Part shown: in pieces, positions 1 to 6,622 of the stretch
Numbering within the stretch: the first letter of the stretch is position 1
How the letters are laid out: each line of letters begins with the position of its first letter
NCBI GenBank assembly: GCA_018066225.1
Contig: JAGHRU010000126.1
Location: 1 to 9,320, forward strand
Direction: 5' to 3'
Origin: Candidatus Equimonas enterica
Lineage (GTDB): Bacteria; Bacteroidota; Bacteroidia; Bacteroidales; Bacteroidaceae
Length of the DNA stretch: 9,320 nucleotides
Translations under genes and position numbers: made by a program
Notes under the pieces: generated by a model
Database searches by the model: none
Told to the model about the DNA's origin: nothing
What the model saw: the letters and a program-made list of their open reading frames with translations, nothing else

Positions 1-1
1 C

Positions 2-2281
2 GAAGACGGGGTCTTCGAGCTCAAGAGCAAACCCGTCGTGACGGGCCCGAAAGTCCTTGGCTCCATCGACCTCTCTGCCCTCAACCAGACGACGCATCCC
101 AAGCAAACAACCAACGAAGAGCGTAAGAAGGAGCGCGAAGAGAAGCGTGCGGGCACTGGTGGACAAGGCCAAGGCGAAGGCAAGAAGAAGCGTCAGCGCA
201 TCGGCAAGGAGCGCGTCGATATCGCCACAGAAGCCAAGCACATCTCTGGGGCTTCCGGCGGCGGCAAGCAAGGCGGTGGCAAAGGCCAAGGCAATGCTAA
301 TGCTCAGAACGCTAATGCCCAAGGCAGTGGTAAGAAGAAAAAGAAGAACCGCAATGCACAGCCCGCTGCACAGCCCATCAGCGATGAGGAAGTAGCACAG
401 CAGGTCAAGGAGACGCTGGCTCGTCTGCAAGGCAAGACCAAGGGCGCAAAGGGCGCAAAGTATCGTAAGGAAAAGCGCGAAGCAGCCCGTGAGCGTCAGG
501 AAGAACAGATGGCTCAGGAGCACGCAGAGAGCAAGATACTCAAACTCACCGAATATGTAACGGCCAACGAACTGGCCACGATGATGAACGTGCCCGTGAC
601 GAAAGTCATCAGCACCTGCTTCTCCATCGGCATCATGGTCAGCATCAACCAGCGCATGGATGCCGAGACCATCGACCTCGTGGCCGAAGAGTGCGGTTTC
701 AAGACCGAATATGTCAGTGCAGACGTGCAGGAAGCCATCGCCGAAGAGGCCGACAATGCCGAAGACCTCACCGAGCGTGCGCCTATCGTCACCGTCATGG
801 GTCATGTCGATCACGGTAAGACCTCGCTGCTCGACCACATTCGCAACGCCAATGTCATCGCGGGCGAAGCAGGCGGCATCACACAGCACATCGGTGCTTA
901 CAACGTGCAACTCAAAAATGGCCGTCACATCACCTTCCTCGACACACCGGGTCACGAAGCCTTCACCGCTATGCGTGCTCGTGGTGCACAGGTCACCGAC
1001 ATCGCCATCATCATCATCGCTGCCGATGACGACATCATGCCGCAGACCAAGGAGGCCATCTCCCACGCCGTGGCAGCGGGTGTCCCTATCGTCTTCGCCA
1101 TCAACAAGATTGATAAGCCCGGCGCCAACGTCGATAAGATCAAGGAAGGCCTTGCCAATATGAACTTCCTCGTGGAAGACTGGGGCGGTAAGTACCAGAG
1201 CCAAGACATCAGTGCGAAGAAAGGCATCGGCGTCTATGAGTTGCTCGAGAAAGTGCTCCTCGAAGCCGATATGCTGGAACTCAAAGCCAACCCCAACCGC
1301 AAGGCCGTCGGCACCGTCATAGAGTCGTCACTCGACAAGGGACGTGGCTATGTGGCTACCGTGCTCGTAAGCAACGGTACGCTCCATCAGGGCGATGTCA
1401 TCCTCGCGGGTACCAACTTCGGTAAAGTCAAAGCCCTCTTCAACGAGCGCGGTCAGCGCATCAAGGAAGTCGGCCCGGCGCAGGCGGCTATGGTGCTCGG
1501 CCTCAACGGTGCACCGCAGGCCGGCGACCAGCTCCACTCCATGGAGACGGAGCAGGAAGCCCGTGAGATAGCCAGCCGCCGCGAGCAGTTGGCACGCGAA
1601 CAGTCGCTCCGCACCACCAAGCGTCGCGGCCTCGGCGACATCGCACACGAAATCGCTATCGGCGGTGTGCAAGAGCTCAATCTGCTCGTCAAGGGCGACG
1701 TGGACGGCTCCGTGGAAGCCCTCGCCGACTCCTTCATCAAACTCTCTACCGAGAACATCGTGGTCAATGTCATCCACAAGGGTGTCGGCCAGATTTCGGA
1801 GAACGACGTCACGCTGGCCGCAGCCTCCAAGGCCGTCATCATCGGCTTCCAGGTTCGTCCGTCGGTGGGTGCGCGCAGACTCGCCGACCACGAAGGCGTC
1901 GAGATTCGTCAGTACTCCATCATCTACGATGCCATTGAGGAAATCAAGGGCACGATGGAAGGTATGCTCAAGCCCGTCATCAAGGAGGAAGTCACGGCCA
2001 CCGTTGAGGTGCGTCAGGTCTATCACATCTCCAAGGTCGGCTTCGTCGCTGGTGCCTATGTCATGGACGGCAAGGTGGCGCGCACCAACAAGGCACGCCT
2101 CATCCGCGACGGCATCGTCATCTTCACGGGCGACATTGCTGCCCTCAAGCGTTTCAAGGACGATGTCAAGGAGGTCAATACCAACTTCGAGTGCGGCATC
2201 TCGCTCCAAGGCTGCAACGACATCAAGGAGGGCGACCTCATCGAGACCTATCAGGAAGTGGAAGTAAAGCAGAAACTCTAA
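2..2281 (+). CDS. infB: Translation initiation factor IF-2, 5'-truncated by window edge
   Basis: IF-2 is the GTPase that brings initiator fMet-tRNA to the 30S subunit and promotes 70S joining. The frame is open to the left edge: codons from position 2 read EDGVFELKSKPVV directly into the later sequence. The GTG at 38 is therefore an internal Val, not a start, and 759 residues are visible. Numbering from position 2: a Lys/Gly/Gln/Asn-rich linker with two NANAQ units (bases 293-322), an IF2_N-like domain near residues 177-230, then the G domain with GHVDHGKT (267-274), DTPGH (about 314), NKID (about 368) and SAKKG (about 404). Beta-barrel domains and the fMet-tRNA-binding C-terminus (ending VEVKQKL) follow. 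Bacteroidetes IF-2 is usually much longer, so I infer that a few hundred N-terminal residues lie outside the window. All GTPase motifs are intact. A strong terminator follows the stop. Confidence 0.97.
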   Translation, partial: EDGVFELKSKPVVTGPKVLGSIDLSALNQTTHPKQTTNEERKKEREEKRAGTGGQGQGEGKKKRQRIGKERVDIATEAKHISGASGGGKQGGGKGQGNANAQNANAQGSGKKKKKNRNAQPAAQPISDEEVAQQVKETLARLQGKTKGAKGAKYRKEKREAARERQEEQMAQEHAESKILKLTEYVTANELATMMNVPVTKVISTCFSIGIMVSINQRMDAETIDLVAEECGFKTEYVSADVQEAIAEEADNAEDLTERAPIVTVMGHVDHGKTSLLDHIRNANVIAGEAGGITQHIGAYNVQLKNGRHITFLDTPGHEAFTAMRARGAQVTDIAIIIIAADDDIMPQTKEAISHAVAAGVPIVFAINKIDKPGANVDKIKEGLANMNFLVEDWGGKYQSQDISAKKGIGVYELLEKVLLEADMLELKANPNRKAVGTVIESSLDKGRGYVATVLVSNGTLHQGDVILAGTNFGKVKALFNERGQRIKEVGPAQAAMVLGLNGAPQAGDQLHSMETEQEAREIASRREQLAREQSLRTTKRRGLGDIAHEIAIGGVQELNLLVKGDVDGSVEALADSFIKLSTENIVVNVIHKGVGQISENDVTLAAASKAVIIGFQVRPSVGARRLADHEGVEIRQYSIIYDAIEEIKGTMEGMLKPVIKEEVTATVEVRQVYHISKVGFVAGAYVMDGKVARTNKARLIRDGIVIFTGDIAALKRFKDDVKEVNTNFECGISLQGCNDIKEGDLIETYQEVEVKQKL

Positions 2282-2298
2282 CCCCTCTCCTATCATAC

Positions 2299-2347
2299 AA
2301 AACCGCAGGTGCGCTGAAGTTTAATACTTCGGCGCACCTGCGGTTTT
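2299..2347 (+). terminator. Rho-independent terminator of infB, probably bidirectional
   Basis: The arms 2299-2320 and 2326-2347 form a 22-bp stem with a 5-nt loop (TTAAT). The only imperfection is one G-T wobble (2315/2331). The stem has a GC-rich centre flanked by AAAA on the left and TTTT on the right, so each strand ends in a short T run. It starts 18 bases after the infB stop. The minus-strand unit ending at 2484 has its own hairpin first, so this one could act as a backup for it. Confidence 0.9.
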
Positions 2348-2355
2348 AGCGACAA

Positions 2356-2440
2356 GGGCAGAGCGTGAAAACTGTCTGGGCAGAGCGGAAAAACAATCTG
2401 CCCAGACCGTGCAAACGGCTTGGGCAGATAAGAAAAGGGG
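2356..2440. repeat. 22-bp imperfect tandem repeat, about 3.8 copies
   Basis: Units begin at 2356, 2378, 2400 and 2422, each opening with GGGCAGA (GCCCAGA in the third). Units 1 and 2 match at 18 of 22 bases; units 1 and 3 at 15 of 22. Unit 4 diverges and runs into the neighbouring terminator. The inversion in unit 3 creates two competing hairpins. In one, 2375-2384 (TCTGGGCAGA) pairs perfectly with 2397-2406. In the other, 2397-2410 pairs with 2415-2428 around a GCAA tetraloop, with two mismatched positions. The repeat lies between two converging genes and has no coding potential. It may be a dispersed intergenic repeat of this lineage or a protein-binding array; the sequence alone does not decide. 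Confidence 0.6.
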
Positions 2441-2473
2441 TGTCAGAAGTCACATTTCAGACCCATGACACCC
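2427..2473 (-). terminator. Terminator of the minus-strand Big_2 protein gene
   Basis: The 8-bp arms GGGTGTCA (2438-2445) and TGACACCC (2466-2473) enclose a 20-nt loop. On the minus strand the hairpin is followed by CCTTTTCTTA, a T-rich tract. It lies 11 bases past the stop of the gene ending at 2484. The long loop makes it weaker than the infB hairpin next to it. Confidence 0.7.
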
Positions 2474-2483
2474 GCTTTATAGA

Positions 2484-3638
2484 TTAACGGCTCGTCGTGA
2501 AACGGAAGAAGGCAACGGGCGTGGTCTGACCGTCGTCCCAACCGAAGACGATGACGCAGTATTCGGTGCCAGATTTGAGCGAAGCGAGATAGTCCGTGCC
2601 CATGTGCGTAGCCACACCAGTGTTGTAGCAGTCGGGATACATCTCAGGCGAGAAACTGCTCACGAGCTGACTGATCATATCGTCCACCTTGTCGTTTTCG
2701 ATATACCAATCGACATAGGATCCGGCCTTCTGCACATTGACGAAATAGGGTGCATCGAGGTTGGAAGGCGTGATGGTGAACTTCACATCGCTGCTCGTCA
2801 CCTTGTCGAGGTTGCACGCGGAGGTCATATCCACGGGCTGCGGCGTCGTGGTGGTGAACTTCAAGGTCTGCACGGGCGTAGCGAGTGAGCCGTCGGTGTT
2901 GAGACCAAAGGCGTAGAGGTTGTACGCCGTACCAGCGTTGAGGCCACCGCTGTAAGCCTCCGCGCTGGTTTCATCTACATTGCCTACGACGGTCTCGTAG
3001 TCATTCATGTAGTCCTGCCATGTCATGCCACCATATTGGCTGGCCACGAAGTCCCACCAGTCCATGGCGAAGTGGTAGATATTCTGCTCCTCGCTGCCGT
3101 GTTGGTCCATAGACTCCACGCTGTACTCGCCGCTCTGCACACGGAGATTGTAGTAGTAGCGGACACTGGGGTCGAGGGGCGTGATGCGATAACTGCACGA
3201 GCGGTTTTTGAGGTTGTAGATCTCCATGTCAAACTGCTTGTCCTCAAAGACCGTCAGCGTGAGGCGTGCTTCGCCACCTTCGCAGCGGCAGATGATGTCG
3301 CACTCGCCGGGTCCTACTGCGGTGACCTTGCCGTCACCATCGACGGTAGCCACAGCGGGGTCGTTGCTCTCCCATGCAGGAGTGGCCAGCACCTCTTCGC
3401 CGTCACGGCTACAGGTGGCAGCGAGTTGCACCCACTGGTCGAGGTAGAGGCAATACCGCTGATAGGGCATCTCCACCTGCAAGGCGTTGTCGTCGGGGAA
3501 GACAATGTCCTCAATCTCGGCAACGCTGATGATGACTTTCGTCCCATCGGTCTTGTTGACACACATCGTGGACTGCGCCACAGCCGTAGCCATGCTGCCC
3601 AAGAGCATCGCCAGGAGCAAAGAAAAATACTTTTTCAT
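2484..3638 (-). CDS. Secreted protein with Big_2 Ig-like domain and duplicated C-terminal module
   Basis: The function is not recognised. The 384-residue product starts with a signal peptide: MKKYF, a hydrophobic stretch, then AVA-Q (likely cleavage after Ala21). No cysteine sits at the cleavage site, so it is not an obvious lipoprotein. Residues about 27-47 carry the phrase TDGTKVIISVAEIEDIVF, common near the N-terminus of secreted Bacteroidetes proteins. Residues about 60-130 look like a bacterial Ig-like group 2 (Big_2) domain, with WESNDPAVATVDGDGKVTAV at its core. Two related units follow, about 135-264 and 270-383. Each opens with a YRITP/FTITP strand and closes with AGTAYNLYAFG...LKFTTT or SGTEYCVIVFG...FRFTTS, resembling fibronectin-III-like sandwiches. 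No C-terminal sorting domain or catalytic motif is visible. It begins 51 bases after the rfbB stop and may be co-transcribed with it. A surface or extracellular binding role is a guess from architecture only. Confidence 0.85.
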   Translation of the reverse strand: MKKYFSLLLAMLLGSMATAVAQSTMCVNKTDGTKVIISVAEIEDIVFPDDNALQVEMPYQRYCLYLDQWVQLAATCSRDGEEVLATPAWESNDPAVATVDGDGKVTAVGPGECDIICRCEGGEARLTLTVFEDKQFDMEIYNLKNRSCSYRITPLDPSVRYYYNLRVQSGEYSVESMDQHGSEEQNIYHFAMDWWDFVASQYGGMTWQDYMNDYETVVGNVDETSAEAYSGGLNAGTAYNLYAFGLNTDGSLATPVQTLKFTTTTPQPVDMTSACNLDKVTSSDVKFTITPSNLDAPYFVNVQKAGSYVDWYIENDKVDDMISQLVSSFSPEMYPDCYNTGVATHMGTDYLASLKSGTEYCVIVFGWDDGQTTPVAFFRFTTSR

Positions 3639-3689
3639 TTTGGTTGATAGTTTATTATTGGTTAGTAGTAAAGAAAAGGGGTTGTTCTG

Positions 3690-4829
3690 TCACTTCTTGC
3701 CGTACATCTGCTCATAGTACTGCTGATAGTCGTCGCCACTGACGGCTTCTATCCACGCGCGATGTTCCAAGTTCCAGCGTATGGTCTTGACGATACCCAC
3801 CTCGAAGGTCGTCTCGGGATACCAGCCGAGGTCGGCCTTGATCTTGCTGGGGTCTATGCCATAACGCTGGTCGTGGCCGAGGCGGTCCTTGACGTATGTG
3901 ATGAGGTCGTCCGAGATCCAGTCGAAGCGGATATTGCCGTCGCCATCGCGCTCCTGCTTCTTGAGCAGACGGCGCATCTCGGGTTGCTCGGCCATAATGT
4001 CGTGGATGGTGCGGATGATGAGGCGCACGATGTCGATGTTCTTGCGCTCATTGTGTCCGCCGACATTGTAGATGCTGCCATCTTTGGCCTGTCGCACCAC
4101 CATGTCGATAGCCTTACAGTGGTCTTCCACATAGAGCCAGTCGCGGATGTTCTCGCCCTTGCCATAGACAGGGAGCGACTTACCCGAGAGGATGTTGTTG
4201 ATGATGAGCGGAATGAGTTTCTCCGGGAACTGATAGGGGCCATAGTTGTTGCTGCAACGCGTGATGCTCACGGGCATGTGAAACGTGTCGCGGTAGGCGC
4301 AAACGATGTGGTCTGCCGAGGTCTTCGATGCGCTGTACGGCGAGTGCGGATCGAGCGGCGTCTGTTCCGTGAAATAGCCTTCCAAGCCGAGCGAGCCATA
4401 CACCTCGTCGGTGGAAACCTGATGGTAGCGCACGCCTTCACGCCACGTAGGATAGCCCTGCGCATCCTTGCCCGTCACCCACACACGGCGTGCGCAGTCG
4501 AGGAGATTTTGCGTGCCGAGGATGTTGGTTTCAAGGAAGAGTTGTGGATTTTCTATGGAGCGATCGACATGGCTCTCCGCGGCGAAATTGACCACGACAT
4601 CAAAGTCGTATTGCTCAAAGAGCCCTGCCACGAGCCTCTGGTCGCAGATGTTGCCTTTGACGAAATAGCAGCGGTTGTCGTCGATGTCCTCAGCAATAGT
4701 GCCGAGATAGCCCGCATAGGTGAGCGCGTCGAGCACCACGATGCGCACATCGTCATACTTGGCGAGCATATATTTCACGTAGTTAGCACCGATAAATCCA
4801 GCGGCACCAGTGACGAGATAGGTCTTCAT
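3690..4829 (-). CDS. rfbB: dTDP-glucose 4,6-dehydratase
   Basis: This cytoplasmic short-chain dehydrogenase-type enzyme converts dTDP-glucose to dTDP-4-keto-6-deoxyglucose with bound NAD+. That is the second step towards dTDP-L-rhamnose and other deoxysugars of surface polysaccharides. The 379-residue protein has the Rossmann motif TGAAGFIG (7-14), NFAAESHVDRS (81-91) and the active-site block STDEVYG (139-145; Thr140, Asp141 and Glu142 are the expected catalytic residues). It also has YSASK (Tyr165, Lys169), RCSNNYGPYQFPEKLIP (191-207) and RDWLYVEDH (229-237). The C-terminal block DLITYVKDRLGHDQRYGID is typical of RfbB/RmlB rather than of UDP-glucose epimerases. It is slightly longer than many homologues because of a charged stretch at about 280-300. 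The start is 12 bases past the tdk stop, which suggests an operon. rfbA, rfbC and rfbD are not in the window. Confidence 0.96.
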   Translation of the reverse strand: MKTYLVTGAAGFIGANYVKYMLAKYDDVRIVVLDALTYAGYLGTIAEDIDDNRCYFVKGNICDQRLVAGLFEQYDFDVVVNFAAESHVDRSIENPQLFLETNILGTQNLLDCARRVWVTGKDAQGYPTWREGVRYHQVSTDEVYGSLGLEGYFTEQTPLDPHSPYSASKTSADHIVCAYRDTFHMPVSITRCSNNYGPYQFPEKLIPLIINNILSGKSLPVYGKGENIRDWLYVEDHCKAIDMVVRQAKDGSIYNVGGHNERKNIDIVRLIIRTIHDIMAEQPEMRRLLKKQERDGDGNIRFDWISDDLITYVKDRLGHDQRYGIDPSKIKADLGWYPETTFEVGIVKTIRWNLEHRAWIEAVSGDDYQQYYEQMYGKK

Positions 4830-4841
4830 ATAAGCGATAGA

Positions 4842-5429
4842 TTAAGGATTGGTATTTTTGTCTTGCAGCACTTCCTCGTAGCACTTGCGGCACAGGGGCT
4901 CATACTCCTGCAACTCGCCGAGCATCACGCGCTTGTCGCCCTCGACGATGCGGTGCGACACATAGGCCAGTTCACCGCAACGCACACAGACGGCGTGCAC
5001 CTTCTGCACATCTTCGGCCACGGCACAGAGGCCGGGCATCGGGCCAAAAGGCACACCGCGAAAGTCCATGTCGAGCCCCGCCACGATGACACGCTTACCC
5101 TCGCGTGCCAACTGCGTGCAGACCTCCACCAAGCCTTCGTCGAAGAACTGCGCCTCATCGATGCCCACCACATCGGCCTCACCGGCCATCAGCAGCAGAC
5201 TGCCGGAAGTGTCGATAGGGGTGGAAGCGATGCTACCGCCGTCGTGCGTCACGACATCCTCCTCGGAGTAGCGCGTGTCTATCATCGGCTTGTATATTTC
5301 CACCTTCTGTTTGGCTATCTTGGCTCGCTTCAAGCGGCGGATGAGTTCCTCCGTCTTGCCCGAGAACATAGAGCCACAGATGACTTCTATGCGCCCGCGG
5401 CGTGGTGAGAGTTCTTGGTAAAGCGCCAT
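4842..5429 (-). CDS. tdk: Thymidine kinase (type II)
   Basis: It phosphorylates thymidine to dTMP with ATP in the pyrimidine salvage pathway. The 195-residue product has the P-loop GSMFSGKT (19-26), the DEAQFF motif (91-96, containing the expected general-base Glu92) and GLDMDFRG (118-125). A structural zinc site is formed by two CxxC pairs (Cys148/151 and Cys180/183). GRIEVICGSMFSGKTEELIR is close to the usual family N-terminus. The ATG at 5429 has no Shine-Dalgarno sequence, as expected for Bacteroidetes. It is the first gene of a minus-strand unit with rfbB 12 bases downstream. A good -7 box lies about 35 bases upstream. Confidence 0.97.
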   Translation of the reverse strand: MALYQELSPRRGRIEVICGSMFSGKTEELIRRLKRAKIAKQKVEIYKPMIDTRYSEEDVVTHDGGSIASTPIDTSGSLLLMAGEADVVGIDEAQFFDEGLVEVCTQLAREGKRVIVAGLDMDFRGVPFGPMPGLCAVAEDVQKVHAVCVRCGELAYVSHRIVEGDKRVMLGELQEYEPLCRKCYEEVLQDKNTNP

Positions 5430-5464
5430 ATTAGGAAGTAATGTAGGTTGATTGGTTTTGCACG

Positions 5465-5496
5465 CAAAGTTACAAAAACCTTGCGGAGTAGCGAAA
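5465..5496 (-). promoter_or_regulatory. Bacteroidetes-type promoter for tdk-rfbB
   Basis: On the minus strand, 5472-5465 reads TAACTTTG, a full match to the -7 consensus TAnnTTTG. The -33 position 5496-5493 reads TTTC, three of four bases of TTTG, with a 20-nt spacer. Transcription would start around 5458, giving a leader of about 30 bases before the tdk ATG. Confidence 0.65.
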
Positions 5497-5509
5497 TATA
5501 TTGCCCCTT

Positions 5510-5543
5510 TTTGGCCTCATCTCACAAAAAATGCGTAATTTTG
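5510..5543 (+). promoter_or_regulatory. Bacteroidetes-type promoter for rubrerythrin
   Basis: TAATTTTG at 5536-5543 matches the -7 consensus TAnnTTTG, and TTTG at 5510-5513 matches the -33 element. The spacer is 22 nt, slightly longer than the usual 19-21. The predicted start near 5550 gives an A-rich leader of nearly 50 bases. It is divergent from the tdk promoter, with only 13 bases between the two -33 elements. Confidence 0.65.
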
Positions 5544-5597
5544 CCTCGTATTACAGCAATAACAAAACTATCAAACCTATAAAAACTTCTTACAACA

Positions 5598-6140
5598 ATG
5601 AAAGAATTGAAAGGCACAAAGACTTGGGCTAACCTCCAAGCCGCATTTGCCGGCGAGAGCCAAGCACGCAACAAGTATTCCTATTATGCATCCAAGGCCA
5701 AGAAGGACGGCTATGTACAAATTGCCAACATCTTTGAAGAGACGGCTGGCAACGAGAAAGAGCACGCCAAGATGTGGTTCAAATATCTCCAAGGCGGCGC
5801 TATCCGCAGCACCGAAGAGAATTTGAAAGATGCCGCTGAGGGTGAAAACTACGAGTGGACGGACATGTACGCCACCTTTGCCAAGGAGGCACGCGAAGAG
5901 GGCTTCGACGAGATTGCAGACAAATTTGAGATGGTAGCCGCCATCGAGAAAGAACACGAGGAGCGCTATCGCAAACTCCTGGCCAACATCGAAGGCAAAC
6001 TCGTCTTCACCCGCGACGGCGATGCCATCTGGCAGTGCCTCAACTGCGGCCATATCGTGATTGGTAAAAACGCACCCGAGATTTGTCCCGTTTGCGCCCA
6101 TCCCCAGAGTTACTTCCAGCTCCGCGCCACCAACTACTAA
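5598..6140 (+). CDS. rbr: Rubrerythrin (diiron peroxidase with C-terminal rubredoxin domain)
   Basis: Rubrerythrin reduces hydrogen peroxide to water in the cytoplasm of anaerobes, using electrons passed through a rubredoxin-type iron centre. The 180-residue protein has the two expected parts. The four-helix ferritin-like domain carries diiron ligand motifs at Glu20 (AGESQARNKY), Glu53 and His56 (GNEKEHAK), the Glu-rich helix around 97-101, and Glu117/His120 (IEKEHEERY). The C-terminal rubredoxin fold has Cys147, Cys150, Cys163 and Cys166 (CLNCGH and CPVCAHP). Length and domain order match the classical Desulfovibrio type. It has its own promoter and is followed by a strong hairpin, so it is probably monocistronic. 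The ATG follows an A/T-rich leader without a Shine-Dalgarno sequence. Confidence 0.97.
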   Translation: MKELKGTKTWANLQAAFAGESQARNKYSYYASKAKKDGYVQIANIFEETAGNEKEHAKMWFKYLQGGAIRSTEENLKDAAEGENYEWTDMYATFAKEAREEGFDEIADKFEMVAAIEKEHEERYRKLLANIEGKLVFTRDGDAIWQCLNCGHIVIGKNAPEICPVCAHPQSYFQLRATNY

Positions 6141-6161
6141 TCCTGCGACACACAACGCCAA

Positions 6162-6199
6162 ACGCGCCGACAGGCAGTGATGACTGCTTGTCGGCGCGT
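6162..6199 (+). terminator. Hairpin between convergent rbr and the small membrane protein gene
   Basis: The arms 6162-6178 and 6183-6199 give a 17-bp stem with a 4-nt loop (GATG) and one G-T wobble. The stem is very GC-rich (ACGCGCCGACAGG). No T run follows on the + strand and only TTT on the minus strand, so this is not a textbook intrinsic terminator. Its position 21 bases past the rbr stop and 24 bases past the facing gene's stop still favours a shared 3'-end structure. Confidence 0.6.
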
Positions 6200-6223
6200 C
6201 CTACGTTGGGCTGAACGAAACTT

Positions 6224-6517
6224 TTAGTGCGCCAGCAACAGCCACACATCGGTGGCTGTGAGCATAAGTCCGAGCACGAGCACTGCCGTCGCCCAGCGCT
6301 CCTGACACTTCCCCCACAGCCATATAGCCCCAAAGGTGAGCCCCACGGGAGCAAGCCATAGCAACTGGGAGAGCAGATAGATAGCGAAGTCTGCGCCTAC
6401 CCATTCTGCGTGGCCGAAGGGGCTGACGTGGCCAAAGATGAAGAACACGCTCATAAGCACGGCGGGTATGACGGTGAGCGCGGCGAGGGCAAGGAGCCAG
6501 CGGGGATATTGATCCAT
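6224..6517 (-). CDS. Small three-helix membrane protein, function unknown
   Basis: I do not recognise a functional family. The 97-residue product is strongly hydrophobic, with three likely transmembrane helices at about 7-29, 44-68 and 76-95. Between helices 1 and 2 is a short loop rich in Gly, His and Pro (GHVSPFGHAEW), and between 2 and 3 a short polar loop (GKCQERW). There is no signal peptide cleavage site or catalytic motif. The ATG at 6517 is the only good start. The gene lies downstream of rpmA on the same strand, beyond a terminator, and no TAnnTTTG box is visible in the short gap. It may depend on readthrough from rplU-rpmA. The reading frame has a coherent membrane pattern, which supports a real gene. 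Confidence 0.7.
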   Translation of the reverse strand: MDQYPRWLLALAALTVIPAVLMSVFFIFGHVSPFGHAEWVGADFAIYLLSQLLWLAPVGLTFGAIWLWGKCQERWATAVLVLGLMLTATDVWLLLAH

Positions 6518-6540
6518 GAGATATGACTTATGATAAAGGC

Positions 6541-6584
6541 AAAAAAGAATTAGGAGTCCTTTGCGTCCTGCAAAAGACTCCTAA
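6541..6584 (-). terminator. Terminator of the rplU-rpmA operon
   Basis: TTAGGAGTC (6550-6558) pairs with GACTCCTAA (6576-6584). The stem continues, after a one-by-one mismatch, with TTTGC (6560-6564) and GCAAA (6570-6574) around a 5-nt loop. On the minus strand the hairpin is followed by TTCTTTTTTG, a good T tract. It begins 38 bases past the rpmA stop and fits an intrinsic terminator, perhaps a leaky one given the co-oriented gene beyond. Confidence 0.85.
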
Positions 6585-6622
6585 CCGTTCTTCGCTTGAG
6601 AATGCGTAAAGTGGGGAAACGC

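Noticed and set aside
1328..2296. A 322-codon open frame on the minus strand opposite infB
   Set aside because: Antisense shadow of the conserved IF-2 C-terminal half; Asp/Val/Leu-rich with no domain, and it overlaps only coding sequence.
2356..2440. The 22-bp repeat as a small CRISPR array
   Set aside because: The units are contiguous with no unique spacers, and no cas gene is nearby.
3036..3647. A 203-codon + strand frame opposite the Big_2 protein
   Set aside because: The minus-strand product has a signal peptide, a domain pattern and a matching terminator; the + strand product has none.
4545..4556. TGTGGATT within rfbB, resembling part of a DnaA box
   Set aside because: Single partial match inside a conserved coding sequence, far from dnaA; expected by chance.
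3762..5408. A 548-codon open frame on the + strand opposite rfbB and tdk
   Set aside because: It is the antisense shadow of two clearly recognisable genes, arising from their GC-rich third positions; the translation is low in known motifs and it has no promoter or independent support.
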